Below are positions 47,473 to 59,288 of a stretch of DNA of 64,000 bases, piece after piece (the stretch's first letter is position 1; each line of letters opens with the position of its first letter). Below the pieces are notes generated by a model, which ran no database searches, was not told where the DNA came from, and saw only the letters and a list, made by a program, of their open reading frames with translations. The DNA comes from Pseudisothecium myosuroides (lineage: Eukaryota > Streptophyta > Bryopsida > Hypnales > Lembophyllaceae). The stretch is taken from NCBI GenBank assembly GCA_951799445.1, contig OX637287.1:50249724-50313723 (forward strand), given 5' to 3'. The position numbers and the translations under genes are program-made.

Positions 47473-49484
47473 GGGAGCTTTCAATTGTGAGTACCTAAGT
47501 AACACCTATAACAATGGTCTGAGGAAGCGTCTGGGTTTCGTATTATTTGGTCAGATTATTTAGTTTTATTGAATCTGAAAAGAAGATTTCAATGCACTTT
47601 AGTACGTCATTTTTGGACGTAGTATGGATGATCTGTGAGTTTTTGAAGTGTTGATTGTAGATGGATCTAAAATTGACCGTGTCTTGATCATGTCCATTGA
47701 TATTTATTTCCTGGACAAGAATCTCTAGGGGTTTTCTTTGGGTAGTAACTGCAAGTATGTGTACTTACCTCAAGGAATCCATGATAATTAGCTAAATTTG
47801 AGTATTTTCATCATTACAAAGAATTTTGGGGGGGTCTTGTTTCATTTTGGGGAAGATTCCAACACAATATTATATGCATTATTTGAATACCTCAAGATTA
47901 TGTTACGAATCGTTGTAATTTGAAGTGGTATGGCCTCAATTTTAAGGCAGCTTGATCATATTAGGTACTCTATGTAATCTAATGGACTCGCAATGAAGAA
48001 GAAGAGTAGATTAGATCTCTTCAATAAACCTTTTGTGACTAACCAATGTGAGATTATCACTGAATTTTTTACTCACGCTAAACATGACTACATGGGGTGT
48101 CTTTGGTAGATGGTGTAATTTCCTTGAGAAAACTGTAGCTTGCTGATCATCTCGATTTGCTTGAGTTTCGACGACTGCCGAATATTAACATCATCTCCTC
48201 TAGCCATTTAACCTGGAGAACGTCTTCAACTTGCTTTTAGTAATGTTACAAATCTTTCACTTCGTTTTGCTGTGTGAAGCTCAAAAATTTCAAGCAGTCA
48301 GGTGCGGTACTCTTGAAGCAATCAAGCCGGCCTGACAGGGAAGATACATGAAGGACATGGAAGTTCAGTTTCTTTCTCCCACGACAGCTGAAGTAATATT
48401 GACCTCTCTTGTAATGTACAGACTGAACCGTAAATATGACAGACAGCGGCAGCATGAAATGGGCAATTCTCAGATTCTCCAGTTGGTTGATCACGAAAAT
48501 TCATTACATAAAAATTACTCCTGTGGTACCAACTGATCAGATGATCAAGTACCGGTGGGTGATCATATTAATTTCCTTATAGCTCAGCTTCAGTTTGGGG
48601 TATGAGGTCTGCTGTTGAATTTGGCAGAGTTGACGCATGTGCCAGTTGAGTTATAACTTATATGCTGTCAGTGTCACGGAGTACTACGTATTATTTTTGT
48701 CTACCAGAGACCCCAATGATCGATATTGCACATCGAATTGACACATAATTATATGTAAGTTCTGATGGTTCATATTATGCGTCAGACAATTTTTTTTATT
48801 TTTATGTCATTGTCTCCAAAATTGTGAGTGAAATGTGAAAGAATCTTAGAAAATGAATCTTTATGATGTAAGAATTGGTTGTCTAGATGAGAATCTCAAT
48901 TTCATATAGTTTGAAGAGACCATTGTGTCTAAGCTATGAGTGGACCAAGGCAATGCAAGCCAAAGGTAATGCAATAATCGTGCTATGCATAAGATGTTTA
49001 GGAACATGTATTGTAAGTAAAAGTAGGTTCTGGTTATGCGAAATGATATGCAAAAGCCACGGGATATGACTTCAATGGTTGGATTCAGGGCTCTTTTTTT
49101 GGGCTTTTTGGTGCCAGATTGCACTAATCTGGCTAAAAAATGCCAAAAAATTGCCAAAAGAACTTCAAATTTTTATTTAAAAATGGATGAAATTGCCAAA
49201 TTGTGGATGAAACCAAATTATAGAAACGAGATATGTGCTAATGTGATATTTTCTATCCAATATGTGGATGAATGTTGAAATTTGGAGCACCACTATAACA
49301 TATTAAATCGCCACTTTGGCACTTCTTAAAAAATGAAGAAAAAAAACCCTGGTTGGATCTCATTTAAGCATGCTCAATGTTAGATCTAAAAATGTCACCT
49401 TATGCAATCATTATGTTATTAAAAACAAACTCCTTTGTGTTTCCAATAAGTGATTTGTCATCTATTGAAAGTAGGTCCTATTGC
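47473..49484. other. Downstream flank of desaturase, nothing else recognised
   Basis: The first few hundred bases probably hold the desaturase 3' untranslated region. The rest is AT-rich with no gene-like frame, RNA gene or clear repeat. Confidence 0.45.
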
Positions 49485-50413
49485 TTAACCCCTAAAGGAC
49501 CAACATGCCTTTTTTGGCAACATAAAAATTTTGGGCAGGTACTTGTGGCTGGAGATTTGCATATTTTGGGCTGAAATTTTTTTAGAAGGTGGGGACGAGG
49601 AATATCTTTCATGTGCACAAAATTTCATGACATTTGGAAATACGAGTCAAAAGTTATGGCCAAAAATGTTGTTTGTTGATCAACTCGGGCAGTCCGGGCA
49701 GATTTGAAAAAATCACTTTTTTCAAAAATAAAAATTTGAAGTTGATTTTCTAAATTAATATATACGTGGAAAGCTTTGAATCATTCCATTTCAATCAATG
49801 AGTAAAAAGTTATGAGGTTTTTTAGTTTGCGGGAAGTTACGGATTCTCTACTCTGAAATAAACTTTGAAGTTGTTTATTTAACTCAATTTTTAATATTTT
49901 TTGAAAAAAATAAAATAATAGGATTTAGTTGTTTTATTACAACATTACAACCTTTGGGATTGACATTTTTCAATTCCATAATTAAATTCTTAACAATTTA
50001 GTGTTTTGAATCATTCTCTACTTCTTTCTACTTACTATTTTTTTTATATATGTTGTACAATTCCAAATGATTTGAAAATTTTTAAGCATGTAGCCAACTT
50101 GTTTAGGAAAAATAATTCAAAGAAGCACCACCATTTTGGACATTTTTTCATACAAATGTGACCTTGTGAAGTGCAGCTGCCCTGTTTTTTGCAGGAACAA
50201 AAAAAGGATTTTTGCCAATTCAAATGCTAATATCTTCCAATCCGCATGGTGGAAAATTCTGAATTTTTTTCCACATCTTCTAAAACTAGTTTACTATAAG
50301 ATCCTACGGTTACATGTGTCAAAAAAAAATTCCAAAAATTTGATACTTGTACTAAAAATGGCAGTTTTTGAGTGTTTTCGGTGAAAACATAGTCATGGAA
50401 TTTTAGGGGTTAA
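49485..50413 (+). mobile_element. TTAA-type element, family B, copy 1
   Basis: 929 bp from TTAACCCCTAAAGGAC to TTTTAGGGGTTAA, collinear with 57708-58652 and the inverted copy 55737-56671. Shared interior words include ACGTGGAAAGCTTTGAATCA, GGGATTGACATTTTTCAATT and TGTGACCTTGTGAAGTGCAG. No coding frame is conserved among the copies, so it is non-autonomous. Confidence 0.8.
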
Positions 50414-51288
50414 CTTTTATATACAATAATCTCAATGACAATTGTTTGCCACTTGTAGATTAGCTTGTGGGGGGAATGCATCTTTTTTGGTTTGTGCAAA
50501 TAAGAGCATCTTCAATCTAGCTTCTACATAGGCTTAGCAATGGTAATGTCATGGTCAATCCCTTGCAAAAAGAGAAAAAATTAACCCAATTAGATTGCTA
50601 ACACACTTGTTATAGCCACAGGCTCATTATTAGGAGGCTTCCGCACATCAAATATGGAGTTTTTCAAGAGTCCTTGAAAGTACTCACTACTTATTTGTTA
50701 GTGACACATGGCAACCATTATGTCTCATTAGTCATGAAAGTACAATTTGAGAAGATGTAAACACTTTTCATTCCGGTATAGCAAGAATATAATGTCCTTG
50801 GATTGCGAATGATCAAAGCAAGTCTGAACAATTTTCACATCTAAATCAAGGTTCTTAAATTGAGCAAATTTTTGCTTATTTGTAAGACAATGGTGTGTAC
50901 AAGATGCATAAGGGAAAAATAAAATATGCACTCAAAAGGTGGTAAAAAAGACCTTGGTTTGTACCTATTCAAGCTTGAATGAGGGCCAAGTTCCTCTAGA
51001 TCGAAGGAGCCTAAAGTGTCGACTTTAGAGTTAGCCAATATGTGAGCCATACAGGGTTGGCCATGACTAGGTGTTGGATCGCCTACTAATCACAGTCTTC
51101 ATTGTTATTTATTTTACTTTTTACTCACTTCTCACCTCTTTCAACTTTGTTCTTTAACAACCATGGATCGTACGCCATCTACGACTTGTTGATGCCACAT
51201 GCAAGGTATTTGCCTCTTGAAGGCGAAGCTTGACTAAAGGATTCATTGCCAAGCCATGAGGGGGTTTTGAACTACTACATCAACTTGG
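50414..51288. other. Intergenic, nothing recognised
   Basis: No gene-like frame, RNA gene or repeat with visible partners was found in this stretch. Confidence 0.4.
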
Positions 51289-51651
51289 CATCATCACAAA
51301 GTTTAGACCCTATGATTTGGCAACAATTATCTTGCGGTTATCGTTGTTTCATGGGTTCGTACCATAATCGCATTGACTCAGTGTATTTTTACGCATTGAA
51401 TCAGTGCAAAAACAATGACTATCAATAGCGTACGGTTTATGTACTTTAACTATATAATTGTTGTGCAGTTTTGACACAACAATTGTATAGTTAAAGTACA
51501 TAAACCGTACGCTATTTATATTCATTGTTTTCGCACTGATTCAGTGCGTAAAAATACACTGAGTCAGTGTGATTATGGTACGAACCCATGAAACAACGAT
51601 AACCGCAAGATAATTGTTGCCAAATCGTAGGGTCTAAACTTTGTGATGATG
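51289..51651. mobile_element. Near-perfect 363-bp hairpin element
   Basis: Arms 51289-51465 and 51475-51651 (177 bp each) are reverse complements with eight mismatches, around a 9-nt loop (CAGTTTTGA). If transcribed, five of the eight mismatches would be G:U pairs, so the stem would be almost fully paired on that strand. The arms contain repeated GACTCAGTG/GAATCAGTG words. The almost loopless structure suggests a recent foldback MITE or a young inverted duplication. No coding frame is present. Confidence 0.85.
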
Positions 51652-51930
51652 TAGCTTGACAAATCCTTCTACACGCTCTTTGTGATAGTTTACACTATGG
51701 ACATCATATTTTGTATCACAACAAAGACAGTCTTTTACATTGTCTCCTTGATGAGGACACATGTGTGGAAATGCTCAAAGGCGGGAAATTCACTCCGTTT
51801 TTCAAGGCCCGCAATGACAAACATTATTTTGAGGCTCCAATATCCATGTAAAAATTTACAAAATACATAAAAACAACCAAAAGACATTATCCCTTTGAAC
51901 CATATCTAATATTTTCAATAGTAGAATAAT

Positions 51931-52080
51931 GGGCAATTTCGTTAAAATGGCGGTATTCCAAGTGCCACTTTGACGGTGTGCCATTTTTCCCATCTAGGAC
52001 TGGTATAGATTTCAGAATGGCCGTTCTGAGTTGTTTTCATGCCATTTTAAAAAAATATTGCCATTTTAACAAAATTGCCC
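51931..52080. mobile_element. MITE T2, copy 2
   Basis: 150 bp with terminal inverted repeats GGGCAATTTCGTTAAAATGG and the near complement of CCATTTTAACAAAATTGCCC, flanked by ATAAT on both sides (51926-51930 and 52081-52085). It partners 19950-20112 and shares CCATCTAGGA.(T)GGTATA in the middle. Confidence 0.75.
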
Positions 52081-52085
52081 ATAAT

Positions 52086-53667
52086 ATTAAAACTTGAGTG
52101 GTTTGTCACTAGTAGTGTGGAGAAAAGGGAGGGACCTAAGTGTTTTGTGTATATTATTTTATTGCCAATATTGAGAATGTTCTAGTAAGGCTAACTAATC
52201 ATGAGAACATAGGTTGCATTTGAATAGATCCATTGTTAATACAACATTGACACAAACATCAACACAACAATTCAACACATTTATAATCTTATTTTGTATA
52301 TTGAAATTGTGGCATACATGCATGCCTAAACTCCTAAAATACAATGCATATATTATATGGTTTGATTATCTCATTGCCACAAATAGTTGTAGTTGATCCT
52401 AGTTGTAATTGGAAATAAATTAGTCTATATAAATAAATGCAAACACCATGCAATTTACGAGCTCAAAATTTCCAAAATTTCTTCTACACATTTTCAAACA
52501 ATTTTAGTAGAAGATCCTTCAATTGAATATGCAAAAAATCAAATGTTTAGAAATTTTGCTCTCTACATTGGAATTAGCAATTTTGAGTGTTTTTTGATGA
52601 AAAAATGACTATGGGACTATAGAGGTGAGGATGTAGGGGTATTTCTTCTCAAAACTAATTATAGGTTGAATATTTGTAATTTTGACACAAAAATGTTGAA
52701 TATTTGTAACATTGCTTGGTAATTTTTAGCTTGTAACATTTTCAACTGTAAATTTAACCTTCATGTGATTTCATCTAATAAAAACTGGAGAACACCTTCA
52801 AAAATATTCTACTCTATTTTTAAAATTGTCCATGTTGCAATGTATTGCCAATTTCCAAAAATGAAAACCTTAGCACTATTTGATGAGAGCATAGAGGACT
52901 TGATATTAAAGAGGTTAGGATATAACCCATTGTGGTCAGCAGACCTGTAGTGGACACCTAGAGAATGATCCCATTACACAAGGATTTTAATAAATGAAAT
53001 TTGGGCCACAATTAATATTGTAGGTGAAAATAATAGAGTGATTAGTGACCTTATTAGGAACTTTTAGCTTTTAAGTATAAATTCATTGTAGGAAGTGACT
53101 TTTCAGGCCTTCTATGTTAGAAAATAGTGTGACTGTTGTAGGTGAGTAAGATGACCATTATGGATACACTTTTCATTGGTTTGGAGGTAGTCTAGAGACT
53201 CTTTGGGCCATGATGGACAACGCATATAACAAATTCATAACAAATTCATACTTTGTCGAAAAAATATAATTTCAATTGTTCTCACTGTTTCTCAAACTTG
53301 TCTATATGTTGGAATTTTAAAAAAATCAACAATGGCATGAGGGCAAACTTGTAATTCTGATCGCAAAAGGTTGTAATACCTTATTCACACTAGTAAAGAG
53401 GTTCCAAGCATAACATTCAGTAGCCTTTAGAGACGCTGCCTTTTCCTCTCGGAAGCCCTCATCCACAAAATTCATCCTCATATAATTAATGTAAGCTTTG
53501 ATACTGGGATAGTGGCAGTATATAAGAGTATGTTCCATTTTCTTTTGTTAATTTTAGGACCAGACATACAAATCAACAAATATTTCTAGAGAAAGATGTC
53601 GGCCAAAAATCCAATAAAATATACACTAATGCAATATAATTATTTGCCATCAATGACTTATCTTGGA
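52086..53667. other. AT-rich intergenic stretch with a family B relic
   Basis: No gene is supported. The part at about 52460-52620 (CTTCTACACATTTTCAAAC, then GCAATTTTGAGTGTTTTTTGATG) resembles the right-hand end of family B elements in decayed form. Confidence 0.4.
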
Positions 53668-54169
53668 TTTTCAAGCGAAAAGACAACTCTATGTATACAC
53701 ATGGGGTGGTAGGAGGTACAACAACTCATGTGAGATGAACAAATTAGAGTTTATAGTTTCTCAACCACTCATAGTTAAGTCAAAAGTAGGAATCGTGTTT
53801 AAAATGAAATTTTAGACCTCATTTAGGCATAGTAAAATAACTTTTTCCAAAAAACTTTGAACTAAAAAAATGTTGGTAAATGAAGATAAGTTTCATCTCC
53901 AAAAATACGTTTTGGATTTTGATTCTCCAATCAAAAGTTATGAACAAATTTTAGAGAGGATTTTTAAAAATGTTAAAGAAAATCTTCAAGGAAATTATTC
54001 TACTATGCCTAAATGAGGTCTAAAATTTCATTTTAAACACAATTCCTACTTCTGACTTAACTATGAGTGGTTGGAAAACTCGATAAAATCTAATTTACTT
54101 ATCCCACATCAGTTGTTCTACCTCCTACCACCCCATGTCTATATATAAAGTTTTTTTTTCCTTTGAAAA
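53668..54169. mobile_element. Foldback element with about 170-bp inverted arms
   Basis: Left arm 53668-53840 and right arm 53990-54169 are diverged reverse complements around a spacer of about 150 bp. The best-preserved parts are CATGGGGTGGTAGGAGGTA (53700-53718 with its complement at 54119-54137) and AAAATGAAATTTTAGACCTC with a following ATTTAGGCATAGTA and their complements. It is non-coding. Confidence 0.75.
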
Positions 54170-54342
54170 CTCAAAATACAATTGGTTTTGTATGAATGCA
54201 TGCTAAATGTTTGGTTCATTTAATTTTAAATTTTTTTGGAGTGTTTTATAACATTACAAAATACAAAAAAAAATTAAAAAAATGAACCAAACATTTAGCT
54301 TGCAAAACATACAAAACTAATAATATTTTGACTTTTCAAAAC
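54161..54342. mobile_element. Hairpin MITE abutting the foldback element
   Basis: Inverted arms at about 54161-54232 and 54263-54342 share TTTTGTATG, GCTAAATGTTTGGTTCATTT and TTTTGAAAAGTC-type words. It overlaps the last bases of the preceding foldback (CTTTGAAAAC), so one element may have inserted at the edge of the other. Confidence 0.65.
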
Positions 54343-55509
54343 ACAATGTATGGGTGTAGAACGTTGGTTATTGTGTGTTTGGTTCAATGGATGTAGAACT
54401 TTGGTATTGTTTTAATTTTTAATGTACAATGTACATTTGCGGAGCTGACCAACTCTCTGACAAAATTGACATGTGGAAATTAGCTACGGATTGTGTGGTA
54501 TATTCCACACCATCTCATCCGGCGGATAAAATGCTATAAAATATACCACACTATTCCGTTGCTACTGAATGTTATGTTATTACACTCTTGGATAGAAATC
54601 ACCACTCTGCTATTGAATGTTATGTTATCACACTCTTGGATAGAAATCAGACTGGCTTCTTCACATGACATCCGTCATCTTGCAACTAAGTTAGCCATTT
54701 TTTTTGGCATTATTTGTTTTTCTGAGTACCTTTTAAACTTCAACAGAGGCTACCACTTCTAGCAAATTTTGCAAAGTGTTTTGATATTTTTGAGCTGCAG
54801 TACAAATTTATCATGATTCACAACAAAATCTCAACAAATTTACTATAAAATGTAGTCAAGTAATCACGTCTTCTTAAATTTCTTACAGTCTTGTAACTAT
54901 ACCAAAATATTTATTGAAATCTAGATATATGTAGCCAAAATAGAGCTGTTGTTGTATGTGTACGACGTAAATTAAGGTAGGAGGCTCTGAAAGCGAGCGG
55001 GCATTTACAACTGCCCATATAGACTCGCCTAAACTAGACGTGAGGTGGTCTTTAAATGAACCTTCTATAGTCTTTGAATGGATTGATAAAAAAAACAATG
55101 TTTAATGCAAGACCCAATCATTCTCTTTGCTTTCCCCATTTCTCTATAGAAGTTTCATGTAATCGATTTATGGAAGACTTAGGGTCATAAATAGGGACCT
55201 ATGACTCATCTTGTTTGAAAATTCATAAGTAATTTGAAAATGCTTCAAAAAATACGAAACAACTCGAGTTACAATCCTCATCTGTTTTTCTTTGCCTGAA
55301 AAATGAACTACAAATAATACCATCCAAGAAACCACATGAAAAAGGCAGACTAGCCCTTAGATGCTTGCTTTCAAAGCCTCTTCCTTCTATTCATAGGATT
55401 GCATTGCTAAAGTAGGGAATGAAGGATGTGCAGATGCAAGCCAATTTTAACGTCTCATTCCTTTCTTTGTACAGAAATATCATTGACCGAAATTTCATGA
55501 ATGTGGTTG
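54343..55509. other. Intergenic, with a short tandem duplication
   Basis: A 47-bp word containing TGAATGTTATGTTATTACAC and TTGGATAGAAATCA is duplicated at 54566-54600 and 54616-54650. Nothing else is recognised. Confidence 0.4.
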
Positions 55510-55740
55510 TTAACCCTTAAACGTTGATGCAGCCATTCTATGGCCGATGGATGAGAGGGAATCAAATTGTGTAGGACAAAAATGCAACTATTCATCCTCG
55601 GAATCTGTTGTCAAAAGGGAAGATCTTCTTCAGTAGCTTGACTTCCAATGAGCTCTTTTGCAATTTTTTTCAGCCAATGATTCACACGGTAATGCAAAAG
55701 GATGATTTCGAAGGTCATCCCTTCCTCCTTCAAGGGTTAA
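55510..55740. mobile_element. TTAA-type MITE, family A, best-preserved copy
   Basis: 231 bp from TTAACCCTTAAACG to TTCAAGGGTTAA. Its right-hand TTAA (55737-55740) is also the left-hand TTAA of the adjacent family B element, so the two elements share a single target site. It is non-coding. Confidence 0.8.
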
Positions 55741-56408
55741 CCCCTAAAGGACCAAGCCATTTTCAGGCTCCAAAACCACTGAAAACTGCCATTTCTGCTG
55801 CGATCACTCCCTAAACCAAAAAAAACTTTTTTTTTACAAGCTAACCATAGGATCTTGTACTTCACTTGTCTCAGATTATGTGGTAAAAATTTCAAGACAT
55901 TTGACCGTTTTGATTGGAAGATATTAGCATTCAAAGTTGGAATTTTTTTTTTTTTGAACTGTTTCCTGCAATTTCAGATGACTTTGACGGCCATTTGTGG
56001 ATTTTTTTTGCACTACACAACAAAAAGTTGTAATTTTATATGTTGAACATTTGAGTTGAGAGTCGGGGAAACAAATTTCAGAATGTCAAACCTTGATTTT
56101 CACATATAAGAAAATTGTTAAGTAGAAGTAGGTCCAAAATTGAACAAAACACTAAATTGTTAATAGCTCTTAGGTGGAATTAAAAAAACATAATCCCAAC
56201 GGTGGGATTGTTCTTACAAACAAACTTGACCTTTTCAAAAAAAAAAATTGAAAAAAATTGAAAATTGCATTCAAATTGCATTCTATAAGTGTTTTTTTCT
56301 GAAGATGCTTAAATTGCCCGAAAAACAAGATTGTCCATAACTTTCTCATTCTGAGTCCAAGTAGAATGAATCAAAGCTTCAAATGTACACAAAAACATGA
56401 TCTTTGAG

Positions 56409-56445
<37 letters not shown>

Positions 56446-56671
56446 TTTTTTGTGTTTTTTTTTTCTGCCCGGCGAACTGTTTTTTTGCTTTAGGATGCCA
56501 TAACTTTTGCTCCCGGGCACCGATTGAAAAAAAAATTATATTTTTAGAAAGCTACTGTGATTCCCTATCTTCAAAAAAAGTTTCAAAAAATCAGGTTAAA
56601 ATTTCAGGTCGCACGAGCCTGCCCAAAATCCCAAGTGTCCCCCAAGGGGACTTTGGCCCTTTAGAGGTTAA
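55737..56671 (-). mobile_element. TTAA-type element, family B, copy 2 (inverted)
   Basis: 935 bp, reverse orientation relative to 49485 and 57708. It starts TTAACCCCTAAAGGACCA and ends TTTAGAGGTTAA. It carries a long A-run (56411-56440) and T-run that the other copies lack, and its middle has diverged most. Confidence 0.75.
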
Positions 56672-57707
56672 AGAAGGCTGTCTTTTCTAGATTTAAGTAT
56701 CTTATAGGATGAATGAGAAGTTGGTTGGACTACAGATTGCCCTGAAGCCCTCCGTTCATCGTCCAAAATATGGGCGTCTAAGCGCTTCAGGGTTAACTTC
56801 AGCTTCCATCGGCAAAAAAAATGAGATGCTCAAGCCAGCTTCCCCTTCATAACTTCCATTGAATAGGTTTCGTACCATAGTACCAACTTTTGCCACTACA
56901 CCTGAAAGAATCCGCCCATTCAATGAAACCGATTCCACGATGTCGAATATTCTCTCTCTGCAGGCATTTCTGTCCGAAATGCCAACTCTGTCATTGTCAC
57001 TTGAGAAACTTAAGAAGCGATTCTGTGAAGAGCCACGGCAGGCAGGCTCTGAGCGAGACAGCGGACGGCAAACTTTGGCCTGCACATTAACTTGCCACGG
57101 AACCTGCCACTTGTTCTGCTCCCTGGAATCCTGGATCATCTCATTAACCACCACATGAAAAAATCAACTTGCCTGCTGCTCAGAGCTTGGACGGAGACTT
57201 ATATTAAATAATAAGCTTTCCTTATTCGGTGAACTGCAAGTTATCAACGCAGCGCAGTGCATGACAGCTTTCTCATGGAGGTACTGTACACACCGAATTA
57301 AGCAGGGCTTTTTTTTATTTTACTTTGTGAGAAAGTGCTGATATGGCGATCACTGAAGATTTAGTGAAGGGCAATGTATTTCTACAGCCATCCATCTTGT
57401 GGAACAAAAAAAAAAAACTTTCCAATTTTTAATCATGCACTTTTTCGACCAAATTAGGCAACTTTATCCATATTTTAAAATAGCAATGGAAAATTTCTGG
57501 TGAAAAAAAAAGACTAGTTTTATTCAATGAAAAGTAGAGATTTATTTTGAAATGGTGCAATCTAGCCCAAGAAAAAAGGATTGCATCTAACATGGGAACT
57601 TGTTAAAGTTAACCACGATTGGAGCCCTTGTTGGAAACGAGTTGTATACCTTATATGGAACAAGCTTGAAATAAGAGGCTCCTACACACTATAATAGTGA
57701 CTGGCTT
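56672..57707. other. Moderate-GC stretch, possible gene fragment
   Basis: At 56741-56796 a 56-bp fold has ends CCCTGAAGC and GCGCTTCAGGG followed by TTAA, matching 38557-38617. From 56800 to 57300 base composition is closer to coding, and both strands are open for about 100-130 codons (minus strand 57154-56756 includes FDIVESVSLNGRILSGVVAK; plus strand 56859-57158 includes NILSLQAFLSEMPTLSLSLE). I recognise neither and cannot choose a strand, so this may be a gene fragment or chance. Confidence 0.3.
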
Positions 57708-58652
57708 TTAACCCCTAAACGTCCAAACACCGTTTTTTTGACAACATAGCGATTCTGGGCAGCTCACTACGAGTGGAGTTTTTATTTTTTTTCTTTGAAA
57801 TTTTCACACAAGTTGTGTCCAAGGATTATCTTTAAGGCCCAACAATTTTCATAACTTTTGACTACATGGTTAAAAAGTTATTGTATGATATGTAATTTTT
57901 GGTGTACGGCGGGCAGCCCGGGCAGCTCAAAAAATTCTTTAAAAGTCATTTTTTTTATAAAATAAAAATTTGAAATTGGTTCTTTAGATTTATATGTACG
58001 TGGAAAGCTTTAAATCATTCCATTTGGATTAATGAGTCAAAAGTTATGAGGATTCTTAGTTTGAGGGTAGTTATGCAATCTCTACTCTAAAATAAACTTT
58101 GAAGTCCTTTATTTCACTCAATTTTCAATATTTTTGGAAAAAAATAAAAACATTGGATGTAGATTATTTATTACAACAATACAACAGTTGGGATTGGCAT
58201 TTTTCAATTCCATAAATAAATTCTTAACAATTTAGTGTTTTGAATCATTATCTACTTCTTTCTACTTACTATTTTTTTCCTATATGTTGTGCAATTCCAA
58301 ATGATCTGAAAATTTTCAAGCATGTAGCCAACTTACCTAGAAGAATGAATCCAAAGAGTAACCACCATTTTGGGCATTTTTTCATACAAATGTGACCTTG
58401 TGAAGTGCAGCTGCCCAGATTTTCGCAGGGACAAAAAAAAGGATTTTTGTCAATTCAAACACTAATATCTTCCAATCCACATGGTGAAAAATTCTGAAAT
58501 TTTTTCCACATCTTCTCAAACCAGTGTTCTATAAGATCTTACGGTTACATGTGTCCAAAAATGTTTTTTTTATAAAATTTGGTACTTGTATTAGAAATGG
58601 CAGTTTTGGAGCGGTTTTGGTGAAAACATAGTCTCCGACCTTTAGGGGTTAA
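57708..58652 (+). mobile_element. TTAA-type element, family B, copy 3
   Basis: 945 bp from TTAACCCCTAAACGTCC to CGACCTTTAGGGGTTAA, collinear with 49485-50413 throughout. The T-rich tracts differ in length between copies. It is non-coding. Confidence 0.8.
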
Positions 58653-58701
58653 AGTAGCAACTTCGTCAACTTACACTTACATTTTCTGCAAAAGTAGCAA
58701 G

Positions 58702-58912
58702 TTAACCCTAGAAGGACACCACACACACTAAATGTCCAATGGAAGACATAGAGTCCTTCTATGTTGGACAAAAGTGCAGACATTCATCCTTGGAATTTTG
58801 CGCGAAAAGGGAAGGTCTTGCAAAGTAGTTTGACCTCCAATGCATGCTTTTGGGTTTTGTACCAAAAAAGGTTGATTAGTCCACGGTGACCAGCCCGTCC
58901 TTCTATGCTTAA
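58702..58912. mobile_element. TTAA-type MITE, family A, short copy
   Basis: 211 bp beginning TTAACCCTAGAAGGACAC and ending GTCCTTCTATGCTTAA. It contains the family words TTGGACAAAAGTGCAGACATTC and GTTTGACCTCCAATG. It lies only 50 bp from family B copy 3. Confidence 0.7.
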
Positions 58913-58944
58913 GAGGAAGGGCTTCTCCCCTTCGGTCAAGAGTC

Positions 58945-59288
58945 AACAAGTGACTGATGAGCGTACGGTGCTACAACTATAAGGTCGACCCATACTCGGC
59001 AGTCTAAAAATCTTCAAAACCTGTGCAGCTTAGAGTAAGCTTATACCTCAGCAAAGGGGGTATGATTGGCAGATATCAGTGTAGCCATGTAGGACTTCGT
59101 CAAAATATCGCTCTCAAGAGACCCACCATGCTCGCTGGCTGGCTACCCGTAAGCTTATAACGTAGAATGATGTCAGTCCGCCTCACTGCGGTCCCTCTCC
59201 AATAAGAGTCAGTAACAGCATTGGCACTTGGCAGCTAGAATTCGTGTCTGAAAGGACCTTGCGCATCATCAGTCACTTATTGAGCTCA
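58945..59288. mobile_element. Possible element with AAGTGACTGATG ends
   Basis: AAGTGACTGATGAGCG (about 58950) is inverted as GCGCATCATCAGTCACTT (about 59262-59279). The interior is non-coding. There is a single copy and short ends, so the call is weak. Confidence 0.35.

Noticed and set aside
56397..56690. Lysine-run plus-strand frame
   Set aside because: It is the translation of a long A-run inside family B copy 2.
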